Below are positions 20,043 through 32,884 of a DNA stretch of 64,000 bases, one piece after another; position 1 is the stretch's first letter, and each line of letters opens with the position of its first letter. A program made the translations under genes and the position numbers. The DNA comes from Todiramphus chloris collaris (lineage: Eukaryota; Chordata; Aves; Coraciiformes; Alcedinidae), in the NCBI GenBank assembly GCA_025345505.1, contig JANVCC010000106.1, positions 11,601,902 to 11,665,901 of the forward strand, in the 5' to 3' direction. Under the pieces are notes generated by a model. That model saw only the letters and a list, made by a program, of their open reading frames with translations. It was not told where the DNA came from and searched no databases.

Positions 20043-23000
20043 TGTCAATGGCAGATGAGTGGGGCACCTTTGAGAGCAGTGATGACAGTCACAGTGGCCC
20101 TGAGGAATAGGCCATATGCTTTGCTGGTGGGAGGTAGTCCCAGCTACCTGCAGAATATTGTGTGACTTAGGAGGCTCTGAAAGTGGCTGGCTTAGATTGT
20201 TCCAATCTATGTGAATATATAGCCTGTTAGATAGTGTGGTGAGAGCCTTCCCCTATGATGTGTGGCTGCTTTGTTCTGAAGACAGTTACTTATTTGTAGT
20301 CAGACCCCAGGTTAGAAAAAGATGAAATTAAGAGGATGGGAAGACAGTGATGACTGATGCCTGAAGAAGTTGCCTACTCCAGATGGAAATCTGAGAGCTG
20401 AGCAGAAGTGTAAAGATGAAGACTTCAGTTACTGTAAAGACGGAAACTAGAGCATGAGGAGGAGGTTAGTAAGAGCTTTCTCCCAGGCAGAGCACGAGTT
20501 TGGATAGATGTTCCTCAGTGCCTGTGGTTATTCTGTCTGTGTTCCAGGGATGGATGCTGTGATGGGACATTGCATAATCACCCCACTTGGGACTTTGCTT
20601 AGAACCTGTGTTGCAAGGTATAGTATACCTGTCTGGCATGCAATCTTGTCCCTTCCATTATCATGACCTTTGCAGTGTTTGGATGTTTGGATAATTTATC
20701 CTGCCCTCTATTATCCCTGAAACATGAATAGACAATATTGTTTCTTTTACTACTGTCAGCGGTGGGTGATCTATAATTTTATTTCCTCTCTGCTTTTCAT
20801 TCTGTCATCATCCGGCTACAAGAAATCTATATCCTTTATCTATTTTTTTCATTACATTCTTTCATGAAAATATGTAGATCGTAGCAGATTTGCAAAATTA
20901 CAGAGTATACGTATTTAAGTTCTCTATATTTGGGATGACCAGACAATTAAACGGCCTAGTGATAATGTTCTACAGTAGTCAAAACTACTGTTTGAAGTGT
21001 AGTTGAGCTCAGAAACACATAAATAATTCAGGGTTGTCACATCTGTCATACCACCAGAGGCTACTTACCTCTTCTTTTGTTACAACAATACAAATATGAA
21101 CTGATCTGTTTCACATTGGTGCTGAAGAGAGGAAGCTCTATCCATTCTTCTGGACTGCTCTCTTGTCAAAGTACCTTATTTTTCTATGGGGCATCCAGAA
21201 ATAGTTATTCTGTGGGGTTAGGAAAGTAAGTCCCGTTGTTAATACTGTAGTGTAAAGATACAAAAAGCATTGAACTTTACATTATGTATTTGGCAGGTAT
21301 TTTTTTTTTTTGTTGTTTCTAAACCATTTTGTCTAATTGAAGAAATAGTGATATCGTACAAATTGGTATTTTAAAATAGATAAATCAAGGCACGACCCTT
21401 TAGGATGAAATGTCAACTTTGAGCTATGGCTGAAGGAAAATCAAGCCCCCAATTTTTTATTTTAACTTTACCAACAACAAAGTTTATACTTCTTTTAAAT
21501 AGGGCACTCTGACATGAAAAAATAAACTATATAAACAGGTTTTTATTAATTAGCATATGGTTGGCTTTGCTTTTGTCTTTTTGATTTCTGAAATTGTTGG
21601 ACATCAATTTGTCTTGTCCTAGGACATTCTTCTGATTTATATGAGTGAATGTTTTCATTGTCTCATAGAATCAGAAACTTGTATATGCCAGGCTACTGCC
21701 AACAGAATTAATGTGGTTAAGACATGGCACTTTTCATTTCTTTGGAGAGAAAGATAGAGCTTCAGCATGTTTTGTGCTACATTGCAGGTTTTATAGTAAA
21801 ACAGTACAGAAGAACTGCAACCAGAAATGGCATATGGCATAATGAATAAAGTTGATTCAAATCTGTCTTACCTTCTTGCCAGAATCTTAGGTTATTTCTT
21901 TTAGTAGATAGGTCAGATCACCATTTGCAGAGGCGGAGGAATGACATCTGTTGTATAGATGCTGGAATAAATATGCCACAGAGGATTAAAGCAGTCTTTG
22001 CTCAAGGTCATGAAATAATTTAGTCAAACAAGTTGTGAGTAAATACGATATCTACTACTCGTGTTGAAATGTGACAAACCATTCCCTATTTTTTTACGTT
22101 CATTATTGTTAGTCCTTTTTCCTGTCACTTCAAATCCTTTCTCTATCCTTATGCTTTTTTTCCCCTTTAGGCTACTTTTCTTATTCCATATATATCCTTA
22201 TTCCATATACATTTATAACCATGGTGTCAGAACATCAAATGTACAGATAAGTTGGTCCAGAAAAAAAATTCATCTTTCTGAGATTCTAGGAGTTTAATAA
22301 AGTTTAGAATTACTTTTGAAAATAAATTGTTAATATTCTTTGAGAAAACCAAAATATGCCCTCAAGAATTTTTTGCTGTCACTTTAAAAAGTTTGTATAA
22401 TAAACTATAAGTAAAAATACTAACATTAACCTTCCAATTTACAAATTAGCAATTGGTTCTACCATAAAACCCTCAGATTTTAAGAGCTCAGAAGTCTCAG
22501 ATGAAAAAAAATGCTACAGTAGATAAACTATCACCCTTCTTGCCTCTTCCTTCAAACTGTGTTGCCATACTAATTTATAGCAATAGTGACAAAGCATGGA
22601 AGAAAGAAACCTCTCCTAAAGGAGTTTAAATGTTATTGAAGCCATGATATATAACCAGTAGTGACAGGTTCCTGTAAAGTGGACTGCTGTTCCTGCTCTA
22701 TCACTGTTGGGGTTTTTTTTCCTTTCACTTTCTTGAATAAATTACAGTCTTTGACATCTGAGAAAAAAAAATAAATTCTTGTTATGTACTCTGTTATAAA
22801 GTGGTTTATTGCATCAATTTCTCCTTTGTTCTGCTGACTGCACCAACCATCCAATTTTTGCTTTGTGATTTGTCCCTACCTGCATTTTATTATTGTTGAG
22901 CAGATATTTTTGGGACATCTGTTGAGTCTTTGACTTTGTCCTTGTACTGGGATAGATTTTTGGGACAAGATCACTGTTTGCATATGACATGCCATTTTTG

Positions 23001-24364
23001 CTCAGTGGCATCATTTGATGGCATCACCATGCAGAGGTCATGTTGACCTTTATATTTGGCTGAGGTTGTACGTTGTTTTATTTTCAAGTTAGATTTGCAT
23101 TGTGGAAAATTATAATTTTTCTTAATATACTGTCTGATCCATCTTCGTGTTTTTTAAAATTTTATTCTAAATTTTGGTAACCAACTATGTTCTTTTTTTC
23201 TGTAATGAAATATTAAGCACTTATTTTTCTAATTTTGATACTGGTTTTGTAATGTTTTATCCATATGGAAAAAAATCTTCCAGATTTGTGAATTTTTATT
23301 TACTTAATGATTAATCTATGAATTAAAATAAAATGAGAAAGTTTATTTCTTTCAGGAATGACGTCAAAATTTAAGTTTACATATTTGCATTTAAAACAAT
23401 ATGCAAATAGAGTTTTCAATTTGTACTGCATACCTGTGCTGCACTTTGTCATGTCTCAAGCACCTGTAACATTTTCCAGACCATGATCCTGGCTACACCT
23501 TCAGCATAGGGGAATGTTTACTACATTTGGTTCTTTTTTGTCTTTAACTTATTTGTACTTTCAGAGGCAGATGCTCTTAGGGTAGTATACTAGTTGGGCC
23601 AGCATCTTCAAATTCTGTATGCTTTTCTGTAATTTATTGTGCAGTATTTAATTCCAAATCAATTTAACAAGGTGTTCCAGAGAAGCCAGATAAGACTCCC
23701 AGGGCAAGCACTGAAGGATGAGCTGCAGAGGATACAGTCTATGTTACTCAAGAGGTCAAAGCACTGCTGATACACTTCAGGAGCGCTCTGCTTACCAATG
23801 CTTTCCTTTGGAGACTTACAAGATGAAAAGAAATTAATATGAAGGAGTGGATGTTGCTGAAAAGTAGTAGTTAGTCCTTTAAGAAACTGCAACATGATGG
23901 CTATATGAGGCTAATTTTCCCCTTTGTGCACACACAAACCTCCCAATTCCATTAATGAGAATTACGTGCAAGCAACAAGGAGAGAACAAACCTTGTCTGC
24001 AAAAGACTGGAATGAGCCTTCTTATTTCTATGCAGAAGTAGAGACAGTAAGACTAGATCTCTGCTTTACTAGGGATAGTCTCACTAAACTAAAAATCACC
24101 ATTGGCAATATGTAAGCCAGTTTTATAGTAAAATGTTACAAGCTCATATAAAGGTTTAGGCCTCTCCTTGTCATTAAATTCTTAGCCAAAAGTCTGAGAA
24201 CAAACTGTGTCCTGAATCTCGGAAGAAGGAGGGTGCTTCTTTCCAAAGCATTCTCCTTCATATCCCCTCCATCAGGGTGGTGATCACATATTGCAGTAAT
24301 TACCTTCTTTCTGATCTTGCGTGGCCAGTAAAATCTATGCCATTTCTATGATGAAGTGTCAACA

Positions 24365-27055
24365 CAATCACAGAATCACAGAATGTTAGGGGTTGGAAGG
24401 GACCTCAAAAGATCATCTAGTCCAGCCCCCCCCCACCAAAGCAGGATCACCTAGAGTAGGTCACATAGGAACGTGTCCAGGTGGATTTTGAATGTCTCCA
24501 GAGAAGGAGACTCCACAGCCTCTCTGGCAGCCTGTTCCAGTGCTCTGTCACCCTCACCATGAAAAAGTTTTTCATTATGTTTACCCAAAACCTCCTATGC
24601 TTCAGCTTGTACCCATTATCCCTTGTCCTATCACTGGAGTCACTGAGAAAAGCCTGGCTCCATCCTCCTGACACTTTCACTTTACATATTTATAGACATT
24701 AATAAAGTTATCTCTCAGTCTCCTTTTCTCCAGGCTAAAAAGACCCAGCTCTCAGTGTCTCCTCGTAAGGGAGATGCTCCACTCCTTTAATCATCCTAGT
24801 GGCTCTGAACTGGACACAATATTCCAGGTGGGGCCTCACCAGCGCAGAGTAGAGGAGGAGAACGTCCCTTGACCTGCTGACCACACTCTTCTTATTGCAT
24901 CCCAGGATACTGTTGGCTTTCTTTGCCATGAGGGCACATTGTTGGCTCATGGCCATCCTCTTGTCCACCATGACTCCTAAATCTTTTTTCCCAGAGCTCC
25001 TCCCCAGCAGATCAGCCCCCAACCTGTACTGAAACATGGGGTTGTTTTTCTTTAGATGCAGCACTTTACACTTGCCCTTGTTGAACTTCATTAGATTTCT
25101 CCCCGCCCAGTTTTCCAGTCTGTCCAGTTCATGCTGGATGGCAGCACAGCCTTCTGGCATGTCAGCCACTCCTCCCAGTTTTGTATCATCAGCAAACTTG
25201 CTCAGGGTACACTCTATCCCCTCGTCCAGGTCATTGATGAATGTATTCAACAGCATTGGACCCAGGACCGACCTCTGGGGAACACCACTACCCACAGGCC
25301 TCCAACTAGACTCTGCTCAACTGACCACAACTCTCTGGGCTCTGTCCTTCAACCAGTTTGTAATCCATGTCACCACACAACCATCCAAGCCGCACTTCTT
25401 CAGCTTGGCTGTGAGGATATCATGGGAGACAGTATCAAAAGCTTTGCTGAAGTTGAGATATACCACATCCACTGCCCTCCCCTCATCTATCCATGCAGTT
25501 GTGCCATCGTAAAAGTCTATCAGATTAGTCAAGCATGCCTTCCCTTTGTTGAATCCATATTGACTACTAGTGATAATCTTCCTTTCCTCAATGTGCTTTG
25601 AGATGGTGGCAAGAACAAGCTGTTCCATGACCTTTCTAGGAATGGAGGTGAGACTGACCAGCCTATAGTTACCAGGGTCCTCCTTCTTGCCCTGTTTGAA
25701 GATGGGGATGATATTGGCCTTCCTCCAGTCCTCAGACACCTCTCCTCTTCTCCAGGACCTCTTGAAGGTTATGGAGAGTGGCCTAGCAATGACCTCTGCC
25801 ATTTCCCACAGCACTCATGGGTGCATCCCGTCAGGGCCCATAGACTCGTGGATGTTCAGTTTGCTTAACTGCTCTCTAACCCAATCTTCCTCAACTGATA
25901 CGAAATCTTCCTTCCTCCAGACTTCCTTTGTGGTCTGATAGGACTGGAACCCCTGGGAGCTGGCCTTAGCATTAAAGACTGAGGCAAAGGTGGCATTCAG
26001 TAACTCCGTCCTTTCAGGAGTCACCAGGGCACCCACTTCATTCAGCAGCGGGCCCACATTTCCTCTAGACTTCCTTTTACCTCCAGTGTACTTGAAAAAG
26101 TCTTTCCTGTTGTCCTTAACCTCCCTTGCCAGGTTTAGTTCTAAGGAGCCCTAGCTTTTCTTGTTGTATCCCTGCATCCTCTGACAATCTCTTTGTACTC
26201 TTTCCACGTGGTCAGCCCCTCCTTCCATGTTCTATATACTTCCTTCTTCTGTTGAAGTTTATTCATTAGCTCCCTGCCCAACCATGCAGGTCTCCTAGCT
26301 CTCTTACTTGATTTCTTACTCTTTGGGATGCTCTTATCTTGAGCTAGGAGGAAAAAGAGCTTGAATATTAGCCAGCTTTCTTGGACCCCCTTACCATCTA
26401 GGGCCCTGTCCCATGGGACTTTTTCAAGCAGTTCCCTGAAGAGGCCAAATTTGGCCCTTCTGAAGTCCAGGGTAGCGATCCTGCTTGTGGCCCTGTGCCT
26501 ACTGCCCCTAATTCTGAACTCCAGCATCTCGTGGTCACTGCAGCCAAGGGTGCCTCCCACCTTCACATCCTCAACCAGTCCCTCTTTGTTTATTAGTACT
26601 CCTCTCCTCGTTGGCTCCTCCACCACCTGCATCAAGACGTTATTGCCAGTGCACTGGAGGAACCTACTGGACTGCGCATGTCTGGCTGTGTGGCTTTCCC
26701 AGCAAATGTCAGGGTAAGGAAATCCCACACGACAACCAAAGCCTGTGATTGTGAGGCAAATTCTGTTTATAGAACGCCTCATCAGCATCTTCATCCTGTT
26801 CTGGTGGCCTGCAGTAAACACTCACAATAACATCTCCCATACTAGTCTCCCCCTTAATCCTTACCCACAAGCTTTCAACTCGCTCTTCGTTGCCCCCAGG
26901 GAGAGCTCAATACATTCCAGTTGCTCTCTCACATAAAGCGCAATTCTACCACCTCGCCTTGCCAACCTATCTTTCCTAAAAAGGACATAGCCATCCATGA
27001 CAATGTTCCAGTCATGCAAGCTATCCCACCACAGCTCAGTAATTGTTAGCTCTGT
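24365..27055 (-). mobile_element. CR1 LINE, long 5'-truncated copy (CR1-C)
   Basis: A 2.7-kb inverted CR1, from the 3' AATCACAGAATCACAGAATG block at about 24367 to a breakpoint near 27055 inside the endonuclease (just upstream of residues ITELWWDSLHDWN). Sequence content and 3' end resemble the 9882-13005 copy more than the 6327-9735 copy. A C-rich run (24426-24434) lies in the 3' UTR. Homology is continuous but spread over several frames, so this copy has more indels than the 6327-9735 element. Confidence 0.93.
24447..27055 (-). pseudogene. CR1-C ORF2: endonuclease and reverse transcriptase (broken)
   Basis: From 27055 leftwards, the endonuclease begins within the catalytic-Glu block (TELWW), then DICWES, the SDHEMLEF block near 26530 and the RRPAW linker. 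The reverse transcriptase shows GPDGMHP, PIFKQGKKEDPGNYR, motif A near 25455, [11 protein letters not shown] (normally PQG), FADDTK at about 25195, the [10 protein letters not shown] block and the C-terminal HWNRLP block near 24525. Motif A reads LNFSKAFD: the catalytic first Asp is Asn (GAC to AAC), which on its own should abolish polymerase activity. Frames 27154-26861, 26821-26141, 26057-25815, 25814-25317, 25295-24735 and 24680-24447 are separated by stops or indels. ORF1 is absent through truncation. Confidence 0.9.
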
Positions 27056-30000
27056 TGTATCATTAGGACAGTTATGTGACAGTGACAAAATCATATAGTT
27101 GCATGAAAAGCCATGTAATCGAATGAGAAATTGGGAGATTTGACAGAAACCCAAGTATTTTGAGACTTATCCAGCAAAATGCATTACATTCTTTATACAC
27201 TGTAGGAAGACTTCTAGTGATCTTATGGTGACAGAACACTTGCAAGCATGTAAGCGAAATTGGGAATTTAGCCAGCCATGCAAGGTTACAGTGTTTCTCC
27301 ATGTAGTAGTTTCTTGTGACATGGAGTGCTTCTCACAGCTTGGTAACTGCACAGCAATGAGAGGAGTTTGCACTTTGGCAAAGGGTCTTTTCTTTTCTTT
27401 TTTTTTTTTTTTAAGTACATAAAGAGGGGGAGTGAAAGGGAGGAAAAAATATTTTTGACATATTTGCTGATAGATACAAATGATTAGCAACCTAATGATG
27501 TTGATCTCATAGTTGCAGTTCCTGTGAACAGCAATAGTGTGTGGGAGGTGAGCTTATAGCAACAGACATCTGCAAAAGGGCCTGTTCGCTGCTTTTTTGA
27601 TTAGAAGCAAAATTCAGTAGTACTGCTGCATTACAGCTAATTTTCATTCTGTTGTGCTTCTTTTGGTGAAGTAAAGGAACATATTTATGCTCTGAAATGT
27701 AATTTAATGTTTATGAGAGAAGCAAGCGGTCTTCTTTTAATCTGTTTTCAGAGAGGATTACTGCTTCCATCTTCTGTTAAGTTTCCTTGTAGTTAGAAGC
27801 TCTTAAAGCTCTGTGTGTATTTGGGACCAAAAGCATTAGAAGTCATAACAGAATCTTGAATAAAGATGTCTACAGCTACTAATTTGAGAAGCACTTCTAT
27901 TGAAGCAACAAAGTTTCTTTCTTTTATTCCCTTCTGAACTCGAAATATTGTCAGTTATTGTGTCCAAAGAGAATAGCCATATTTTTCCATAAAATACCTG
28001 AAAAGCTGAACAATAACAGGGATTGTGCAATTCTTTCCCCTTTCTCAGATGCTTGCCTTTGGCTTAAATGACAGGAATTAGTTTAATACTATACTTAAAA
28101 TTGTATTTGCAGAGATGGCAGTCCTGTAAACAAAATGACTGTGAAATGCACTCCTTCCATTTTTTTTTCTCCATATCTCTCCTGCTATGTTGAATAGCCA
28201 TAAGCTTTGAACTGTGGTGGTTGAAAAATGTTGTAACAAAGATGTTTTGCCCCATAATATACTGCCTATCTTTGAAGTCAACATGAAAGCTCTCCACGGC
28301 ATGACATGGAAATTTTTATTTTGACTGATTGCTTTTCAATGTTTTGTACATTTATGTAACTTAGAAAATAGTGATGTGGGGATGACAGGTGGAAAGACAG
28401 AGAGGACTGCCACTCTGTGGTTGGCTCATGAGGGATGTGTTGCTAGAAGTTGATTTTGTTACAATTGTGTTGTATGGTATCTGCCACAACTGCAGAATCA
28501 CTAAGTGCTTCAAATAAAAGAGGCATTTAGTTTTCAGTGAATCAATAAATAGGCAAATGTAACAGGTGATGTGCCTTCAGCAAACACTGATTGTTTTGTA
28601 GCTTTCTTGTTCTGTGTCCTAGTCATTAAGTACATCAGTTTTGCATAGTGATGCTGTGCTGGGCCATTTCTCCTCTGTTCTGGGAGGTGCTTAGAAACAT
28701 ACCTTTGTGCTGCATGGCAATCTAATGATTATGCACCACTACCTTCGACTTGTAGTGTTCCAGTTCTTTAACTTTTCTCTGGTGGTGCTCTCTTCTGAAT
28801 AGTGAGGAAAATAAATAAAGCTACTTCATGGTATTAATAATCTCATCAAATACAGTGAGTGCACTGGTGGTTGCTGCTTTACTTTTAGTGCAGTTTCCTA
28901 TTTGCATGGCTGTTTCATCACCTTTCAGTATTTTCATCATAAAGAATGAGTTAGAATACAATTAGTTGAGTTTTGTTTTAATGGTTATGATAGGCCTCCT
29001 CATTTTCTGCCCTAAAAATGCTGGAATTAAATGGCTTATCTACATCTCAGAACTGGCTGAAAATCAGAGGCTAGTGATGCGATTGCCAGTATTTACATGT
29101 CAGCTAAGAGAACAAAACTTGTTAAATGTTTTGCTGTTATAATTTCCCCACTGGCCTGAGAGACAAGAGTTTTGAAGGTCACAAGCCTATTCAGTTATTT
29201 TGCAATATGGGTTTATATGCAGCTGGTTGAATTGCAAAGTCACTTTTTGATAAAAATCCACAGAGGAAGGAAAATAATAGAATAAAGTTATTGTTCTGTC
29301 AAGGCTAATAATTAAAAGTTAATCTGTTTAATGTCTATTTTTTAGATTTTAAAAGACTGTTAGAAAGCTTATCAGTAGTGTATTACACAAGGCTTTCATT
29401 AATGCTGTCAGTTCATCTTTTCATAGAAAACTACAAACCAATCTGGCTATTTGTCCATTTTTTTTTTACTGACTAGTGCTATTTTTCAATGGTAAGGCAA
29501 ATTGTTTGCCAAAATTGCAGTTTCATGCATTGCGTTGAAATCAGTGTTTTTAGATTGATCAGTTGCATCTCCTTATTTGGTCTGATTAATATGTGGTTTG
29601 ATGGCAAGAATTTTGAAATGCTTTGTTGCCCTAGTTTTGATTTATTTATTCTGAAAGAAGAAACCGTGCAGTCAACATTGAGACTATATAATATATGATG
29701 AAATCTATGTTATGTTCATTACAATGAAACTAATTTTTTGAAGCATTTATCTTATTCTTAATGTCTCAGTTGACCCTCCTTGATATGGTTGGTACATGGA
29801 AAGTCCCAGAGACAAAATCTTAGTAAAGCAATACAAGCATATGGATTTGCAGTGTGAAAGAAATTATCCAAATGCCAAATTCTGGACAAAATATTTTAGT
29901 TCAAGAATACTGAAGAACACAGCTCACAGTAGCTGAACAGTATCAGAGTTGTATACAGTTAACAGTCAACATATTGATGGTGGATTAACCTAGTCCTGTT

Positions 30001-30434
30001 TTGATTTTTTGTTTTGTATAGCAAATATTTTGGAGAAAAAAACAGAGTCAGATTCTATTTTCCAATTTTGTTAGCACCTGAAAGTCTTCAAAGACACAAT
30101 TGGTTAAGACTGGCTTGTCAGGTTGTGACCATCAATTTTTTACCACTTTGTATTTATAAGTAGTTTTTGTGGTTACTTTGAAGTTCCAGATACCTTTGTG
30201 TCTTCATGGAGCAAAATTCTGTACAATAAGCTTACCTTGAACTGAGAAGAAACTTGCAATTTTTGTTGGGTTTTTCTATAACTTTCTAGCTTCCTGCCTA
30301 GCTTGGGAAATCAGTACAACAGTGGTTAACATTTACCCGGTCAGTAGCTGAGACTTGTCACATTATTTAGGTAATATTGGCTCATTCTGTCTTTGGAACC
30401 ACTCACCTCATGCCTGGGATGAAAGAATAAGCAG
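27056..30434. other. Gene-free AT-rich interval
   Basis: About 3.4 kb with no recognised exon. There is a T run of 15 at 27398-27412, at the end of a CTTTT-rich patch. Small ORFs are unremarkable. Confidence 0.55.
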
Positions 30435-30806
30435 TTAAGCTGGGCCTGTTTAGTTTGAGGAAGAGAAGGCTGAGGGGAGACCTCATCACTCTTTACAACT
30501 ACCTGAAAGTACACTGTAGAGAGGCTGCCCTATCTGGGATAGAACCAGAGGGAACGGCCTCAAGCTGAAACAAGGTAGGTTTAGACTAGACATTAGGAAA
30601 AAATTCTTCACAGAAAGAGTAGTGAAATATTGGAATGGGCTGCCCAGGGAGGTGGTTGAGTCCCCATCCCTGGATGTGTTTAAACATCGCTTGGATGTGG
30701 TGTTGGGGGGATATGGTCTAGGGGTGAACTTGTAGAGTAGGGCTAATGGTTGGACACGATGATCCTAAGGGTCTTTTCCAACCTGAGTGATTCTGTGATT
30801 CTACGG
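30435..30806 (+). mobile_element. CR1 3'-end fragment (CR1-D)
   Basis: A 370-bp CR1 piece holding the last part of ORF2 and the 3' UTR. It begins at GCTGGGCCTGTTTAGTTTGAGG, shows the sequence for HWNRLP in altered form (30632-30650, GAATGGGCTGCCC) and ends GTGATTCTGTGATTCTACGG. Severe 5' truncation of this kind is the usual fate of CR1 insertions. The subfamily is like the 6327-9735 copy. It has no long open frame. Confidence 0.9.
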
Positions 30807-32828
30807 TTAGTAAAATTCTATTAAAATCATAGGGTTTTTTTAACTGGAAATTTAGATCACCTAATGTATACAACCAAGTGGTCCATGTTTAAATCAGTAC
30901 TTGTGTTATATGTTACCTAGCTAGCACCTTTAGTGTTACTTGAATGGCAATCAAATTTCTTTATTACCCTTGGTTACCACCTCCTCCTCTTCTGAAAACC
31001 CTCACCATTCCTGCAAATAACTAGCACTCTAGATTTGATACAACAGCAGTGTGCAGTATCCAGGCCTAGGCCAGTCATAAAAACTACATGATAAGAATTT
31101 GAATTGATAACATATCTGATTTTAAATAAAAAAAGAGCATGTACTCTAACTGCCTAAGGAACTAATGAACAAATATTAACACAAAAGTAATTACACTTAG
31201 ATATCTTTGTGGTATAGTTATTGCTCTTGAGATAGACTCTCTAGTTGTTAAGGTATTGTGCTCTTCCTTCTTTTTTCAATTCCCTCCTGAAGTTAAAGTG
31301 TTCAGTTTCTGCAGCTTCATGCAGGTCATCTGTTGCAATAGAGAGATAAACCAATTGCTCAAAGTTACGGCAAGATTTAGCAACACAAGTGTGATGCTCC
31401 TCTAAACTGTATTCATACTTAAGAAGTAACTTTCCTGGCTACAATATTTTTCTAAGCATCCTGAAAGAACATAAGTTGTCAGTCTATCAGGGACTGTCAC
31501 TTATAATTCCTTATTTATCTACATGGATGTTCTGATTCCCGATATTCTTGTTGTCACCATCTCTCTATAAAATGAAAAAAAACAGAAGATACAGAACTTT
31601 TCACAGGAACTTTCAGAGGAAGTTCCTCTTCCAGTTTATTGTATCTTAAGTTGAAGATTGTTATAAAAGTTTAAAAAAGAGGTTTATTAAAAAAAAAAAA
31701 AAGAGTATTGTTTTAGAGAAATATTATAAAATAGATATTTTGTTTGAACATGAATACCCTGCTTTAAATTCAAATAAAAATGGAATTTCAGTCTTTAAAA
31801 ATGGTTTGGTTCATCCAATAAGTTTTAACTTGTTGTTCTGTTTTGTAAATATATAATGCAGAGAAGATATTTTGATCAAGTAGATGCTCTGCAGAGATAC
31901 TCTGATGGAATGTCAACATTTGTGACTGTACAGATGCTTGAGTAACATTTATTATCCCCTCTGCTGAGTGGGTTTTTTTCACTAATTGAGCATTTTATCA
32001 CCACATTTGCAGCTCTCTGTGTTTTTGAAACACTCTTTGGATTCCTTCTTGGTTCCACTCCTTCCCTCCCCCATTTACTTCCACCTTTGGGCTCTTCCCT
32101 GACACACTCTTCCTGACTCAACATGCTGCTGTTCAAAATATGTATCTATGTTGTCTTATGTGTCTGTACAGTGCCACCTGTGTAATTGCACTGAAGAACA
32201 TGGCATCTTCCCTGCAAAGATATTTCCTACACCTGGAAAAAATTAGAATATTTGACTTTATCTCCTAGTGCAGGTATCAGAAATGTTAAGTATATTCACT
32301 GGTTCTGTGCCTACCCATAAAAGAATTATGTTAATTTAGATATAATTAATGTACTTTTGACCTATTAGGGCATCAGGAGATGCAGAGCTAATTAATTAGG
32401 AAATTGTTTTTGTATACATACAGGTGCACTCATTTACATGTCACTGACTTTATTTAATAACACACTGTGAGTGCGATCATGCTGCCAATTTGATAGAGTT
32501 GTTTGTTTCTTCTTTAATTTATTCTTAGTAAGATTCTCTGATTTATTTTTTTTTAATCTCTGAAGAGATCAAATGATAAATAATTTTTTTCCCTTATGTA
32601 AATAAAATGGTTTTTTTTTTTAGTTATAAGTATAGTGATAATTGTTTAGAAACTAATTAATCTTTGATATTTGGACAAGAATAAGAGAGAACTACATCTT
32701 TCTCAGGAACAGTGTTATATAGAGAAAATGTTTGCTTTTAAGAATGCCTTAAGAAAGACTGAATAGGTGTTGGTAGGTGAGTTAATATTTCTTGAAAGCA
32801 TGTATAGTTACTTATAAATTTCTAAGGA

Positions 32829-32884
32829 TTTTTTTTTCCTTTTTTTTTTCCCCTTCTTTTTGGGTTTTTTTTTTTTTTTTTTTT
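32829..32884. repeat. Homopyrimidine tract ending in T20
   Basis: T and C runs broken only by GGG at 32862-32864, ending in twenty T (32865-32884). No CR1 or SINE body abuts it, so it is either a simple repeat or the antisense tail of something unrecognisable. Confidence 0.7.

Larger units (their letters stand above)
14871..24364. other. Gene-free AT-rich interval
   Basis: About 9.5 kb in which I recognise no exon or transposon. It holds a T/G-rich patch (17390-17452), a TA-rich microsatellite-like stretch (18934-19040), a short GC-richer island with overlapping non-homologous ORFs (19840-20165) and a perfect small hairpin (20019-20042). ORFs are short and without recognisable domains. Confidence 0.5.

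Noticed and set aside
19743..20165. Overlapping 101- and 96-codon ORFs on opposite strands
   Set aside because: No recognisable domain and no splice or promoter context. The higher GC of the patch lowers stop frequency.
21660..21700. CATAGAATCAGAAACTTG resembling a CR1 tail
   Set aside because: The match is about ten bases and nothing downstream fits CR1.
25036..25601. Plus-strand ORFs of about 157 codons across CR1-C
   Set aside because: Antisense shadows of CR1-C ORF2.
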